DNA of 64,000 nucleotides from Terrimesophilobacter bigeumensis (GCF_039537265.1 NZ_BAABAE010000003.1:1116001-1180000), one strand, 5' to 3'; positions 8,649-18,305 are shown, counted from the first letter of the stretch. Numbers and translations are program-made. Notes: generated by a model from the letters alone, not told the origin.

Positions 8649-9275
8649 CTATGACAGTACCAGCAGGCCGGAGGTCTTCTTGCGCGCCGTTTCGAATCGC
8701 GACTGCACGTTCGCCCAATCGGCGATGTTCCAGAACGCCTTGATGTAGTCCGCCTTGACGTTGACGTAGTCGAGGTAGAACGCGTGCTCCCACATGTCGA
8801 GCAGGAGGAGCGGGACGGTGCCGGTCGCGAAGTTGCCCTGGTGGTCGTAGTACTGCTGCACGAGGAGCTTCTCGCCGAGCGAGTCCCAGACGAGCGCGCC
8901 CCAGCCTGAACCCTGGATGCCGGCGGCCGCCGCCGTGAAGTGGGCGACGAACTTGTCGAAGGACCCGAACTGGTCGTCGATCGCCGAGGCGAGGTCCCCG
9001 GTCGGCTTGTCTCCACCATCCGGGGAGAGGTTCGTCCAGAAGATCGTGTGGTTGACGTGCCCCGCGAGGTTGAAGGCGAGGTCCTTCTGGAGCTTGTTGA
9101 TGTTCCCGAAATCGTTCGCGTCGCGCGCTTCGGCGAGCTTCGCGAGAGCGGTGTTGGCGCCATCGACATAGGCCTTGTGGTGCTTGTCGTGGTGCAGCTC
9201 CATGATCCTGCCGCTGATGTTCGGCTCGAGGGCAGCGAAGTCGTAGCCCAGATCGGGCAGGGTGTAGTCAGCCAT
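8649..9275 (-). CDS. sodA: Superoxide dismutase (Mn/Fe type)
   Basis: Dismutates superoxide to oxygen and hydrogen peroxide. The 208-aa protein begins MADYTLPDLGYDFAALEP and has the Mn/Fe-SOD metal ligands: the His in LHHDKHHKAYVDG (about residue 27), the His in LAGHVNHTIFW (about residue 80), and Asp/His in LLLLDMWEHAFYLDY (about residue 163-167). The ATG at 9275 is chosen because TAGGAGAT lies about 9 nt ahead; the frame runs open upstream without homology. The metal (Mn or Fe) cannot be decided reliably by eye. Confidence 0.95.
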   Translation of the reverse strand: MADYTLPDLGYDFAALEPNISGRIMELHHDKHHKAYVDGANTALAKLAEARDANDFGNINKLQKDLAFNLAGHVNHTIFWTNLSPDGGDKPTGDLASAIDDQFGSFDKFVAHFTAAAAGIQGSGWGALVWDSLGEKLLVQQYYDHQGNFATGTVPLLLLDMWEHAFYLDYVNVKADYIKAFWNIADWANVQSRFETARKKTSGLLVLS

Positions 9276-9312
9276 GATGAGTGAATCTCCTAGCGTTCTC
9301 GTTGACCTGTCC

Positions 9313-9318
9313 AGTCTA
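9313..9318 (-). promoter_or_regulatory. Candidate -10 box upstream of sodA
   Basis: TAGACT on the minus strand, about 37 bp before the sodA ATG, in the 89-bp whiA-sodA interval. Transcription starting near 9306 would leave a 30-nt leader with the TAGGAGAT ribosome-binding site. No clear -35 hexamer is visible, so confidence is low. Confidence 0.35.
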
Positions 9319-9364
9319 TCGCCGCAGCGTGCGAGGTTCCGGGCCGGCGTCTCCGGGTTCGGCG

Positions 9365-10342
9365 CTAGGCGTCCTCGTAGTCCGGCGGCAGGTTCGCGTC
9401 GGTGCCGGGGATCCCCTGATCCACGGCGACCTTGTCGGCCATGGCGAGCAGCCGGCGGATGCGACCGGCCACGGCATCCTTCGTCATCGGCGGCTCGGCA
9501 TGATGCCCGAGCTCGTCGAGGCTGGCATCCCTGAACCGCAGCCGGAGCTCCCCCGCGTACCTGAGGTGATCTGGCACGTCGCCGTCGAGGATCTCGAGCG
9601 CGCGCTCGACACGAGCGCAGGCGGCGACGGCGGCCTGGGCACTGCGCCGCAGGTTCGCATCGTCGAAGTTGACGAGCCGATTGGCGGTGGCTCGCACCTC
9701 GCGGCGCTGCCGCAGCTCCTCCCAGCTCACGACGGTCGACACGGCACCCATGTGCACGAGCATGGCGCTGATCGCCTCGCCGTCGCGGATGACGACGCGG
9801 TGCACTCCGCGCACCTCGCGCGCCTTCGCCGAGATCTTCAGCCTGCCCGCGGCCCCCACGAGTGCCATGGCCGACTCGTTTCCGGGGCAGGTGATCTCGA
9901 GTGCGGCCGACCGGCCGGGATCGGTGAGCGAGCCGCGAGCCAGGAACGCACCCCGCCACACGGCGGCGAGCTCATCCGAGGACCCCGTCGTGAGCTTGTT
10001 GGGCAGGCCCCGGACCGGCCTGCGACGAGCATCCAGCAGCCCGGTCTGGCGGGCCAGCGTCTCTCCGTCGAGCACCCTGACGAGGTAGTGGCTCGAGCGT
10101 CGGATGCCGGATGCGGAGATCACCGAGTGCTCACTGCGGACGCCGTACAACTCGAGCAGGTCCTTGCGGACCCGGCGTGCGATCTCCGCCGTGTCCAGTT
10201 CCGACTCGACCGCGATACGGCCGGAGATGAGGTGGAGGCCGCCCGAGAACCGCAGAATGGTCGCGAGCTCCGCGGCACGCACGGTCGTCTTGCTCGACTC
10301 GACCTTCGCGAGCTCCTCCTTGACGTCTGCAGTCAGTGCCAC
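9365..10342 (-). CDS. whiA: DNA-binding protein WhiA
   Basis: WhiA combines a LAGLIDADG homing-endonuclease-like N-terminal fold (without nuclease function) and a C-terminal helix-turn-helix. In Streptomyces it controls sporulation and division genes; it is widely kept in non-sporulating Gram-positives. The 325-aa protein starts GTG (VALTADVKEELAKVE), with a GAAGGGA ribosome-binding site upstream. The C-terminal HTH-containing region includes SLDELGHHAEPPMTKDAV (about residue 275). It follows rapZ by 13 bp. The yvcK gene often found between rapZ and whiA is absent here. Confidence 0.95.
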   Translation of the reverse strand: MALTADVKEELAKVESSKTTVRAAELATILRFSGGLHLISGRIAVESELDTAEIARRVRKDLLELYGVRSEHSVISASGIRRSSHYLVRVLDGETLARQTGLLDARRRPVRGLPNKLTTGSSDELAAVWRGAFLARGSLTDPGRSAALEITCPGNESAMALVGAAGRLKISAKAREVRGVHRVVIRDGEAISAMLVHMGAVSTVVSWEELRQRREVRATANRLVNFDDANLRRSAQAAVAACARVERALEILDGDVPDHLRYAGELRLRFRDASLDELGHHAEPPMTKDAVAGRIRRLLAMADKVAVDQGIPGTDANLPPDYEDA

Positions 10343-10355
10343 TCTCGTGTTCCCT

Positions 10356-11231
10356 TCATTCCCGGCCCAGATCCCGGTGCTTGACATTGACAGCGACACC
10401 GGGGAGCCCGCGGATGATCGTGGCCAGCTGCACGGCGACGGCCACCGAGCGGTGCTTGCCTCCTGTGCAGCCGATCGCGATCGTCGCATGCCGCTTGTTC
10501 TCTCGCTGATAGCCGGCGAGCACTGGTTCCAGTGCGGAGGCGTACGCGTCCACGAATTCCCGTGCGCCCTCCTGGTCGAGGACGAAGTCGCTCACCACCG
10601 GATCGAGGCCGTCGAGGTTGCGCAGTTCCGGAACCCAGAACGGGTTCGGGAGGAATCGCATATCGGCGACGAGGTCGGCATCCGTCGGCACCCCGTACTT
10701 GAATCCGAAGCTCACGACGGTCACCTGGACCCCAGGGGTCCCCTCCTCGGCGAAGATCTCGGAGACCTTGGTCGCCAACTGGTGGATGTTGAGGTCGGAG
10801 GTGTCGATGATGATGTCGCTCGACTCGCGCATCTCGAGCATCCTCGCGCGCTCTGCGCCGATGCCGTCGAGGAGTGTCCCGTCGCCCTGCAGCGGATGCG
10901 GGCGCCGCACCTGCTCGAAGCGTCGCACGAGCGCGTCGTCGGTGGCTTCGAGGAAGAGCACGCGCACGGCGGAGGTGGCGCGCAGCGACTCGACGGTCTC
11001 CTGCAGGTCGGCGAAGAGGCGGCCGCCGCGCACATCGGTGATCGCGGCGATCTTCGGGATGGTACCCCCCGCCTTGTCGGCGAGTTCGACGAGCGGACGG
11101 ATCATCTGGGGTGGGAGGTTGTCGACGACATACCAGCCGAGGTCCTCGAGGGCGTTCCCGACGGTCGACCTCCCTGCACCGGACATCCCGGTCACGACGA
11201 GCACCTCCTGGCGAGTGCTGTCGCTCGTCAT
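10356..11231 (-). CDS. rapZ: RapZ-family nucleotide-binding protein (YvcJ)
   Basis: RapZ/YvcJ proteins are P-loop nucleotide-binding proteins; E. coli RapZ is an RNase adapter for small-RNA turnover, and the role in actinobacteria is less clear. The 291-aa protein has the Walker A motif VTGMSGAGRSTVGNALED near residue 12, and the C-terminal region CTGGKHRSVAVAVQLA near residue 255. I use the ATG at 11231 (MTSDSTRQEVLVV), with an AGGGG stretch upstream; a TTG at 11261 would add 10 residues. It lies between uvrC and whiA in the conserved uvrC-rapZ-whiA order. Confidence 0.94.
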   Translation of the reverse strand: MTSDSTRQEVLVVTGMSGAGRSTVGNALEDLGWYVVDNLPPQMIRPLVELADKAGGTIPKIAAITDVRGGRLFADLQETVESLRATSAVRVLFLEATDDALVRRFEQVRRPHPLQGDGTLLDGIGAERARMLEMRESSDIIIDTSDLNIHQLATKVSEIFAEEGTPGVQVTVVSFGFKYGVPTDADLVADMRFLPNPFWVPELRNLDGLDPVVSDFVLDQEGAREFVDAYASALEPVLAGYQRENKRHATIAIGCTGGKHRSVAVAVQLATIIRGLPGVAVNVKHRDLGRE

Positions 11232-11293
11232 CTCTGCATCACGCCCCTGCTCGCCTGCCAATCTCCTGCACCGGATCGTGACTCAAAGCCTAG

Positions 11294-13216
11294 TCATTCC
11301 CCGCCCCGCAGATGTTCGTGCACGGCGGCCGCCGTCGCCGGACCGATCCCGCGTACCTGGGCGATCGCCTCCGCGTCGGCGGCACGCAGCCGCGCGACCG
11401 ACCCGAAGTGCTGGAGAAGATCACGCACGCGCGCCGGCCCGAGTCCGGGGATCTCCGACAGCACCGAGGTGATGTCCTTGCTGCGCTTCTGCCGCTGGAA
11501 GCCGATCGCGAAACGGTGTGCTTCGTCGCGGATGCGCTGGAAGAGGAAGAGGGCGTCGCTGTTCCGCGGCAGGATGACCGGAAAGTCCGAGTCGGGCAGC
11601 CAGATCTCCTCGAGGCGCTTCGCGATGCCGCACAGGGCGATCCCGTCCGGTCCGCCCGGCGCGACGCCTGCATCGCGCAATGCACGGGCCGCGGCCTGCA
11701 CCTGGGGCTGGCCGCCATCCACGATGAGGAGGTTCGGCCGGTAGGCGAAACGCTTGCGCGGCGCAGCGCCCTCGAGCTCGGCCTGCTCCTGCGACGCGCG
11801 GACGGTCTGCTCGTCATCCAGTCTCGCAAGCCTGCGCGAGAGCGTCTGGTAGATGGACTCGGTGTCATCGGTCGAGTCCGGAATGCTGAACCGCCGGTAC
11901 TGGTCCTTGCGCGGCAGGCCGTCCTCGAAGACGACCATCGAGGCGACGATGTTCGTGCCGGAGAGATGCGAGACGTCGTAGCACTCCATCCGCAGCGGTG
12001 CTTCGGTCATGCCGAGGGCCTCCTGGATGTCGGAGAGCGCCTGGGAGCGCGCCACGAAGTCGCCGCTGCGCCGGGTCTTGTAGCTCGCGAGGGCGCTCAG
12101 CGCGTTCCTCGTGACGGTCTCGGAGAGCTGGGCGAGGTCGCCACGCCTGGCGACGCGGATGGTGACCCTGCCCGATCTGCCGCGCTCAGAACGCAGCTCG
12201 GTGAGGAGCCGCTCAAGCTCCGCGGCATCCTCGGGGAGCACCGGAACGACGACGAGCCTGGGCGGAACGGCTTCCGTGCTGCCCTGCTCGTAGGCGTTGT
12301 GCACGACGGTCTCGACGAGCTCGGGGAGGCCCAGGTCGAGTTCCTTGTCGACGACCCAGCTGCGTACACCCCGGATGCGCCCTCCGCGCACCGAGAACTG
12401 CTGCACGGCGGCGGCCAACTCGTCGTGGGCGATCCCGAACAGGTCACCGTCGACCGTGTCGGGAAGCACGACGGTGTTCTTCGACAGGACCGTCTCGATC
12501 GCGGCGAGCTGGTCACGGAGCTTCGCGGCCGACTCGTAATCCTGGCGCTCGGCGGCATCCTTCATGCGCTGGGAGAGGTCGGCCACGAACTTCGAGTCGT
12601 TGCCGGCCATGAACGAGGCGTAGTCGAGGGCGATCGACTTGTGGTCCTCCTTGCTGATGCGCCCGACGCAGGGCGCAGCGCACTTGCCGATCTCACCGAG
12701 CAGGCATGGACGCCCGGTCTGCTCGGCCCGACGGTAGACCGAGTCCGAGCAACTGCGCATCGGGAACACCCGCAGCAGCAGGTCGAGCGTCTCCCGGATC
12801 GCCCAGACCTTGGTGTACGGCCCGAAGTAGCGGGCCCCGGCGATCTTGCGGTTGCGGGTGACGAGTACCCGCGGCACGTCGTCGGCCAGGGTGATCGCGA
12901 GGTACGGGTAGGACTTGTCGTCCCGGAACTGCACGTTGAACGGCGGGTTGAACTCCTTGATCCAGCTGAACTCGAGCTGGAGCGCCTCGAACTCGCTGCC
13001 GACGACCGTCCACTCGACCGAGCTCGCGGTCGTCACCATCCGCCGGGTGCGCTCGTGAAGGCTCGTGAGCGGTGCGAAGTAGTTGCTCAACCTCGCCCTG
13101 AGGTTCTTCGCCTTCCCCACGTAGAGGATGCGCCCGGCCTTGTCCCGGAATCGGTACACCCCCGGCGAGGTCGGGATCTCCCCCGCTTTCGGCCGATAGG
13201 CAACCGTGTCGGTCAT
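11294..13216 (-). CDS. uvrC: Excinuclease ABC subunit C
   Basis: UvrC makes the dual incisions on both sides of a DNA lesion after UvrAB loading. Domains in the 640-aa protein: GIY-YIG nuclease (about residues 14-95, GVYRFRDKAGRILYVGKAKNLR), a Cys-rich segment (CLLGEIGKCAAPCVG near 172-186), a UVR UvrB-binding motif near 205-240, the RNase H-like endonuclease core (ECYDVSHLSG near residue 408), and tandem helix-hairpin-helix motifs at the C-terminus (IPGLGPARVRDLLQ, VRGIGPATAAAV). The start overlaps the uvrA stop (ATGA), consistent with coupled translation. Confidence 0.96.
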   Translation of the reverse strand: MTDTVAYRPKAGEIPTSPGVYRFRDKAGRILYVGKAKNLRARLSNYFAPLTSLHERTRRMVTTASSVEWTVVGSEFEALQLEFSWIKEFNPPFNVQFRDDKSYPYLAITLADDVPRVLVTRNRKIAGARYFGPYTKVWAIRETLDLLLRVFPMRSCSDSVYRRAEQTGRPCLLGEIGKCAAPCVGRISKEDHKSIALDYASFMAGNDSKFVADLSQRMKDAAERQDYESAAKLRDQLAAIETVLSKNTVVLPDTVDGDLFGIAHDELAAAVQQFSVRGGRIRGVRSWVVDKELDLGLPELVETVVHNAYEQGSTEAVPPRLVVVPVLPEDAAELERLLTELRSERGRSGRVTIRVARRGDLAQLSETVTRNALSALASYKTRRSGDFVARSQALSDIQEALGMTEAPLRMECYDVSHLSGTNIVASMVVFEDGLPRKDQYRRFSIPDSTDDTESIYQTLSRRLARLDDEQTVRASQEQAELEGAAPRKRFAYRPNLLIVDGGQPQVQAAARALRDAGVAPGGPDGIALCGIAKRLEEIWLPDSDFPVILPRNSDALFLFQRIRDEAHRFAIGFQRQKRSKDITSVLSEIPGLGPARVRDLLQHFGSVARLRAADAEAIAQVRGIGPATAAAVHEHLRGGE

Positions 13217-16158
13217 GACCGCGGGTGGGTGAGGACTTCCTTGAGGAAGCGGCCGGTGTGACTGGTCTTCGACTTCGCGAGTTGCTCCGGCGTCCCCTCG
13301 GCGACCACCTGTCCGCCGCCGGCACCGCCCTCCGGACCGAGGTCGATGATCCAGTCAGCGGACTTGATGACGTCGAGGTTGTGCTCGATGACGATGACGG
13401 TGTTGCCCTTCTCGACGAGGCCGTTCAGGACGAGGAGCAGTTTGCGGACATCCTCGAAGTGGAGTCCCGTCGTCGGCTCGTCGAGCACATAGATGCTGCG
13501 ACCCATCGATCGCCGTTGCAACTCCGTCGCGAGCTTGACCCGCTGCGCCTCGCCGCCGGAGAGCGTCGTCGCACTCTGGCCGAGGCGCACGTAGCCGAGC
13601 CCGACCTCCTCGAGGGTCTTGAGGTAGCGGTGGATGCCGCTGATCGCCTCGAAGAACTCCGCGGCCTCGCTGATCGGCATGTCGAGCACCTGGGCGATGT
13701 TCTTACCCTTGTAGTGCACCGCGAGGGTGTCGCGGTTGTAACGCGCACCGCCGCAGACCTCGCACACGACGTAGACGTCCGGCAGGAAGTTCATCTCGAT
13801 CGTGATCGTTCCGTCGCCGGAGCAGTTCTCGCAGCGGCCGCCCTTGACGTTGAAGCTGAACCGGCCGGGCAGATAGCCGCGTGCCTTCGCCTCGGCCGTC
13901 TCCGAGAAGAGTGTGCGGATGCGGTCGAACACACCCGTGTAGGTCGCCGGGTTGGATCGCGGGGTGCGGCCGATGGGCGCCTGGTCGACGTGCACGACCT
14001 TGTCGAGGTTGTCGAGTCCGGTGATCCTCGTGTGGCGCCCGGGGATCTGCCTGGCACCGTTCAGCTGGTTCGCCAGCGACCGGTACAGGATGTCGTTGAC
14101 GAGCGAGGACTTGCCGGAGCCGCTCACCCCGGTGACGGAGACGAAAGTGCCGAGCGGGAACCCGACGGTGATGTCCTTGAGGTTGTTCGCTCGCGCGCCC
14201 TCGACGGTGAGGATGCGATCGGTGTCGATCGGCCGGCGTTTCTTCGGCGTCTCGATGCTTCGACGCCCGGCGAGGTAGTCGCCGGTGATCGACCGGGTAT
14301 TGACGAGGAGCTCGTCGTAGCCCCCGGAGTGGACGACCTCTCCCCCGTGCTCACCTGCGCCAGGACCGATGTCGACGAGCCAGTCGGCGGTCCTGATGGT
14401 GTCTTCGTCGTGCTCGACGACGATGAGCGTGTTGCCGAGGTCACGGAGCTTCACAAGCGTCTCGATGAGCCTGCGGTTGTCGCGCTGGTGAAGTCCGATG
14501 CTCGGCTCGTCGAGCACGTAGAGCACACCCGTGAGGCCCGATCCGATCTGGGTGGCGAGGCGGATGCGCTGGGCCTCTCCCCCGGACAACGAGCCCGCGG
14601 CGCGCGCGAGGTTGAGATAGCCGAGCCCCACTTCGAGGAGGAATTCGAGTCGCGCCCGGATCTCTCGCAGTACGGCCGCGGCGATCTTCGCCTCCCGCGC
14701 ATCCAGCTCGACGTCGTTCATGAAGGCGAACGAGTCCTCGAGGCTCAGGTCGGAGACGGCGGCGATACTGTGCCCCCCGACGGTCACCGCGAGCACCTCG
14801 GGCTTGAGTCGTCTTCCCTCGCAGACCGCACAGGGGATCTCCCGCAGGTAGTTCGCCCAACGCTGCCGCGCGGAGTCGGTTTCCGCCTCGTGGTATTTGC
14901 GCTCGATGTAGGGCATGACGCCCTCGAACCCGGTGGAGTACTTCATCTCCCGGCCGAAGCGGTTCTTCCACTTGACCGTGACCTTGAAGTCGTTGCCGCG
15001 AAGCACCGCCTCCCGCACCTCGTCGGAGAGCTCTGACCACGGGGTGTCGAGCGAGAAGTCCAGGTCGGCCGCGAGACCCTCGAGCAGTCGCTGGAAATAG
15101 TTGAAGAGTCCCTTGCCGGACTGCGTCCAGGGCAGGATGACGCCCTCCGCGAGACTCAGTGACGGGTCTCCAAGCAGCAGTTCGGCGTCGACCGACATCC
15201 GGGTGCCGAGGCCCGAGCATTCCGGGCAGGCTCCGAACGGCGCGTTGAAGGAGAAGGTCCTCGGCTCGATCTCGGTGAGCTGCACGGGGTGGCCGTTTGG
15301 GCAGGAGAGCTTCTCGGAGAAGCTGCGCCAGGCACCCGCCCCTGATTCGTCGACGAAATTGATCGACACGAGCCCGTCCGTGAGCCGCAGCGCCGTCTCG
15401 AGCGAGTCGGTGAGGCGGGTGAGGATGTCGTCGGCCGCCACGAGACGGTCCACGATGACCGCGATGTCGTGCTTGTACTGCTTCTTGAGGGTCGGCGGAG
15501 CGCTCAGCTGGACGGGTTCGCCGTCGACGAGTGCGCGGGAGTACCCACTCGCGGCGAGCTCTTTGAACAGGTCGACGAACTCGCCCTTCTTCTGCGAGAC
15601 GACCGGGCTGACGACCTGGTACCGGGTTCCGGGCGCGAGTTCCATGAGCTGGTCGGCGATCTGCTGCACGGTCTGACGCTCGATGCGCTCACCGCACACC
15701 GCACAGTGCGGGATGCCGATGCGCGCCCACAGCAGCCGCATGTAGTCGTAGATCTCGGTGATCGTGCCGACCGTCGAACGCGGGTTGCGGTTGGTGGACT
15801 TCTGGTCGATCGAGACGGCGGGGCTCAGACCCTCGATGAAGTCGACATCCGGCCGGTCGACCTGGCCGAGGAACTGCCGCGCGTAGGCGGAGAGCGACTC
15901 GACGTATCGCCGCTGGCCCTCGGCGAAGATCGTGTCGAAGGCGAGGCTCGACTTGCCGGAGCCGGAGAGCCCGGTGAACACGACGAGCGAATCGCGCGGG
16001 ATCTCGAGGTCGAGGTTCTTGAGGTTGTGCACCCGCGCACCGCGAACACTCAGCACTCCGTGGCCGACCGACCGACCGGCGATCGTCGCGAGCATCGCCG
16101 ACTCCTCGAGGCCCTCGGATTCAGGCCGCGGGACGGCACTCAGGTGGGGCATGGACAC
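13213..16158 (-). CDS. uvrA: Excinuclease ABC subunit A
   Basis: DNA-damage recognition ATPase of nucleotide excision repair, with two ABC modules. The 981-aa protein has Walker A motifs FTGLSGSGKSSLAFD near residue 44 and VTGVSGSGKSSLVND near residue 670, two LSGGE signatures, and zinc-finger cysteine pairs (CAVCGE; CPECSG). The GTG at 16158 is chosen because a TAGAAT -10 box ends 7 nt before it, as in other leaderless-looking genes here; the ATG at 16152 is an equally possible start two codons later. Upstream open frame lacks homology. It follows uvrB by about 55 bp and overlaps uvrC by 4 nt. Confidence 0.95.
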   Translation of the reverse strand: MSMPHLSAVPRPESEGLEESAMLATIAGRSVGHGVLSVRGARVHNLKNLDLEIPRDSLVVFTGLSGSGKSSLAFDTIFAEGQRRYVESLSAYARQFLGQVDRPDVDFIEGLSPAVSIDQKSTNRNPRSTVGTITEIYDYMRLLWARIGIPHCAVCGERIERQTVQQIADQLMELAPGTRYQVVSPVVSQKKGEFVDLFKELAASGYSRALVDGEPVQLSAPPTLKKQYKHDIAVIVDRLVAADDILTRLTDSLETALRLTDGLVSINFVDESGAGAWRSFSEKLSCPNGHPVQLTEIEPRTFSFNAPFGACPECSGLGTRMSVDAELLLGDPSLSLAEGVILPWTQSGKGLFNYFQRLLEGLAADLDFSLDTPWSELSDEVREAVLRGNDFKVTVKWKNRFGREMKYSTGFEGVMPYIERKYHEAETDSARQRWANYLREIPCAVCEGRRLKPEVLAVTVGGHSIAAVSDLSLEDSFAFMNDVELDAREAKIAAAVLREIRARLEFLLEVGLGYLNLARAAGSLSGGEAQRIRLATQIGSGLTGVLYVLDEPSIGLHQRDNRRLIETLVKLRDLGNTLIVVEHDEDTIRTADWLVDIGPGAGEHGGEVVHSGGYDELLVNTRSITGDYLAGRRSIETPKKRRPIDTDRILTVEGARANNLKDITVGFPLGTFVSVTGVSGSGKSSLVNDILYRSLANQLNGARQIPGRHTRITGLDNLDKVVHVDQAPIGRTPRSNPATYTGVFDRIRTLFSETAEAKARGYLPGRFSFNVKGGRCENCSGDGTITIEMNFLPDVYVVCEVCGGARYNRDTLAVHYKGKNIAQVLDMPISEAAEFFEAISGIHRYLKTLEEVGLGYVRLGQSATTLSGGEAQRVKLATELQRRSMGRSIYVLDEPTTGLHFEDVRKLLLVLNGLVEKGNTVIVIEHNLDVIKSADWIIDLGPEGGAGGGQVVAEGTPEQLAKSKTSHTGRFLKEVLTHPRS

Positions 16159-16165
16159 TCTAGCC

Positions 16166-16171
16166 ATTCTA
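16166..16171 (-). promoter_or_regulatory. Candidate -10 box, possibly leaderless, for uvrA
   Basis: TAGAAT on the minus strand with 7 nt before the GTG at 16158. No convincing -35 and no LexA-type SOS box is visible nearby. Supported mainly by the same arrangement at other genes in this window. Confidence 0.35.
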
Positions 16172-16213
16172 CCGAGGCCACCGACATCGAGCGGGCCCCC
16201 GAACAGCCCGCCA

Positions 16214-18277
16214 TCAGAGATGCCCGGCCGCTTCCATCTGCCGCAACTCCTTCTTGAGGTCGGCGACCTCGTCGCGGAGGCGGGCAGCGAGTTCGAACTT
16301 GAGCTCCCCCGCCGCCTGCAGCATCTGGCCGTTGAGGTCCCGGATGATCGCCTCGAGGTCGTTCGCTCCGCTCGCGGCGAGCCCGGTGGTCCGCAGCGCG
16401 GGCGTCGGGGCGCGCTTCTTGCCGTCGCGACCGGCCAGGAACCGCTCGGTGTCGGCGTCCTCGCGGGCGAGCACATCGGTGATGTCGGCGATGCGTTTGC
16501 GCAGCGGAGTCGGATCGATCCCGTTGGCGACGTTGTAGGCCACCTGCTTCTCGCGGCGCCGGTTGGTCTCGTCGATGGCCTGCTTCATCGAATCGGTGAG
16601 CACGTCGGCGTACATGTGCACCTCACCGGAGACGTTGCGGGCAGCACGGCCGATCGTCTGGATGAGAGAGGTCGAGGAGCGCAGGAATCCCTCCTTGTCG
16701 GCATCGAGGATCGACACGAGCGAGACCTCCGGCAGGTCGAGGCCCTCCCGCAGCAGGTTGATGCCGACGAGCACGTCGTAGACGCCCTGCCGCAGCTCGG
16801 TCAGCAGTTCGACCCTGCGCAGGGTGTCGACATCCGAGTGCAGGTAGCGCACCCGGACGCCGGCCTCGGTGAAGTAGTCGGTGAGTTCCTCGGCCATCCG
16901 CTTGGTGAGCGTCGTGACGAGCACGCGCTCGTTGCGCTCGGCACGCAGCCGGATCTCCTCGAGCAGGTCGTCGATCTGCCCCTTGCTGGGCTTGACGACG
17001 ATCTTCGGGTCGATGAGGCCGGTCGGGCGGATGACCTGCTCGACGATGCTGTCGGTAATGCCGAGCTCGTAACGGCCGGGCGTGGCGGAGAGGTACACCT
17101 TCTGGCCGACGCGCTCGAGGAACTCGTTCCAGGTGAGCGGCCGGTTGTCGAGGGCGCTCGGCAGCCGGAAGCCGTGCTCGACGAGAGTGCGCTTGCGGCT
17201 CGCGTCGCCTTCGTACATCGCGCCGATCTGCGGCACGGTCACGTGCGACTCGTCGATGACGACGAGGAAGTCCTCTGGGAAGTAGTCGAGCAGGCAGTTC
17301 GGCGGCTCCCCTGCGCTGCGCCCGTCGATATGGCGGGAGTAGTTCTCGATGCCGCTGCAGAAGCCGATCTGCTCCATCATCTCGAGATCGAAGGTCGTGC
17401 GCATCCGGAGCCGCTGCGCTTCGAGAAGCTTGCCCTGGCGCTCCAGCTCGGCGAGCCGGTCGGCCAGCTCCTCGCGAATCGTCCCGATCGCACGCTTCAT
17501 CGTCGCCGGGCTCGCCGCGTAGTGCGTCGCCGGGAAGAGCGAGACGGCGTCCATCGTGTTGAGGACGTCGCCGGTGAGCGGATGGAGGGAGTAGAGCGCT
17601 TCGATCTCGTTCCCGAACATCTCGATGCGGATGGCGTGCTCCTCGTACACCGGGATGATCTCGATCGTGTCGCCTCGCACCCGGAACTTGCCGCGCGTGA
17701 AGTCGACGTCGTTGCGCTGGTACTGCATCGCGACGAGCCGGCGGATGAGCTGGTCGCGCGGGATCTCCTGGCCCACCTGCAGCGCGACCATGGCGCCGAG
17801 GTACTCCTCGGCGGCACCGAGGCCGTAGATGCAGGAGACGGTGGACACGACGACGACATCGCGGCGGCTCAGGAGCGAGTTCGTCGTGGAGTGCCGGAGC
17901 CGCTCGACCTCGGCGTTGATCGAACTGTCCTTCTCGATGAAGGTGTCGGTCTGCGGCACGTAGGCCTCGGGCTGGTAGTAGTCGTAGTAGGAGACGAAGT
18001 ACTCGACCGCATTGTTGGGCATGAGCTCGCGGAACTCGTTCGCGAGCTGCGCGGCGAGCGTCTTGTTGTGCGAGAGCACGAGGGTCGGTCGTTGCACCTG
18101 CTCGATGAGCCAGGCCGTCGTCGCGGACTTGCCGGTTCCGGTCGCGCCGAGCAGCACGACATCCGTCTCCCCCGCGTTGATGCGGGCGGCGAGCTCGGCG
18201 ATCGCGGCGGGCTGGTCGCCGCTCGGGACGTACTCGCTCACGACCTCGAAGGGGCGGACGGCACGCGTGGGCTGCAT
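16214..18277 (-). CDS. uvrB: Excinuclease ABC subunit B
   Basis: Damage-verifying helicase-like subunit of the UvrABC system. The 687-aa protein has Walker A GATGTGKSATTAW (about residue 44), the beta-hairpin region SYYDYYQPEAYVP (about residue 96), DEAD-type box VVIDESHVT (about residue 343), helicase motif VI QTIGRAARN (about residue 542), and a C-terminal UVR domain for UvrC binding (about 640-680). ATG start at 18277 with a TAGGCT -10 box 6 nt upstream and a GGAG at the same place, so it could be read either as leaderless or with a very short leader. Confidence 0.97.
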   Translation of the reverse strand: MQPTRAVRPFEVVSEYVPSGDQPAAIAELAARINAGETDVVLLGATGTGKSATTAWLIEQVQRPTLVLSHNKTLAAQLANEFRELMPNNAVEYFVSYYDYYQPEAYVPQTDTFIEKDSSINAEVERLRHSTTNSLLSRRDVVVVSTVSCIYGLGAAEEYLGAMVALQVGQEIPRDQLIRRLVAMQYQRNDVDFTRGKFRVRGDTIEIIPVYEEHAIRIEMFGNEIEALYSLHPLTGDVLNTMDAVSLFPATHYAASPATMKRAIGTIREELADRLAELERQGKLLEAQRLRMRTTFDLEMMEQIGFCSGIENYSRHIDGRSAGEPPNCLLDYFPEDFLVVIDESHVTVPQIGAMYEGDASRKRTLVEHGFRLPSALDNRPLTWNEFLERVGQKVYLSATPGRYELGITDSIVEQVIRPTGLIDPKIVVKPSKGQIDDLLEEIRLRAERNERVLVTTLTKRMAEELTDYFTEAGVRVRYLHSDVDTLRRVELLTELRQGVYDVLVGINLLREGLDLPEVSLVSILDADKEGFLRSSTSLIQTIGRAARNVSGEVHMYADVLTDSMKQAIDETNRRREKQVAYNVANGIDPTPLRKRIADITDVLAREDADTERFLAGRDGKKRAPTPALRTTGLAASGANDLEAIIRDLNGQMLQAAGELKFELAARLRDEVADLKKELRQMEAAGHL

Positions 18278-18283
18278 TACTCC

Positions 18284-18289
18284 AGCCTA
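18284..18289 (-). promoter_or_regulatory. Candidate -10 box immediately before uvrB
   Basis: TAGGCT on the minus strand with a 6-nt spacer to the uvrB ATG. Typical actinobacterial spacing from -10 to transcription start would place +1 at or next to the A of ATG (leaderless). The GGAG between box and ATG could also act as a ribosome-binding site for a transcript started further upstream. Confidence 0.5.
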
Positions 18290-18305
18290 AGCACCCCCAC
18301 CGACG

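Noticed and set aside
16159..16213. An SOS (LexA) box upstream of uvrA, or a much longer UvrA N-terminus
   Set aside because: No GAAC-N4-GTTC-like palindrome was found; the open frame upstream of 16158 gives low-complexity Arg/Ser-rich sequence that overlaps uvrB.
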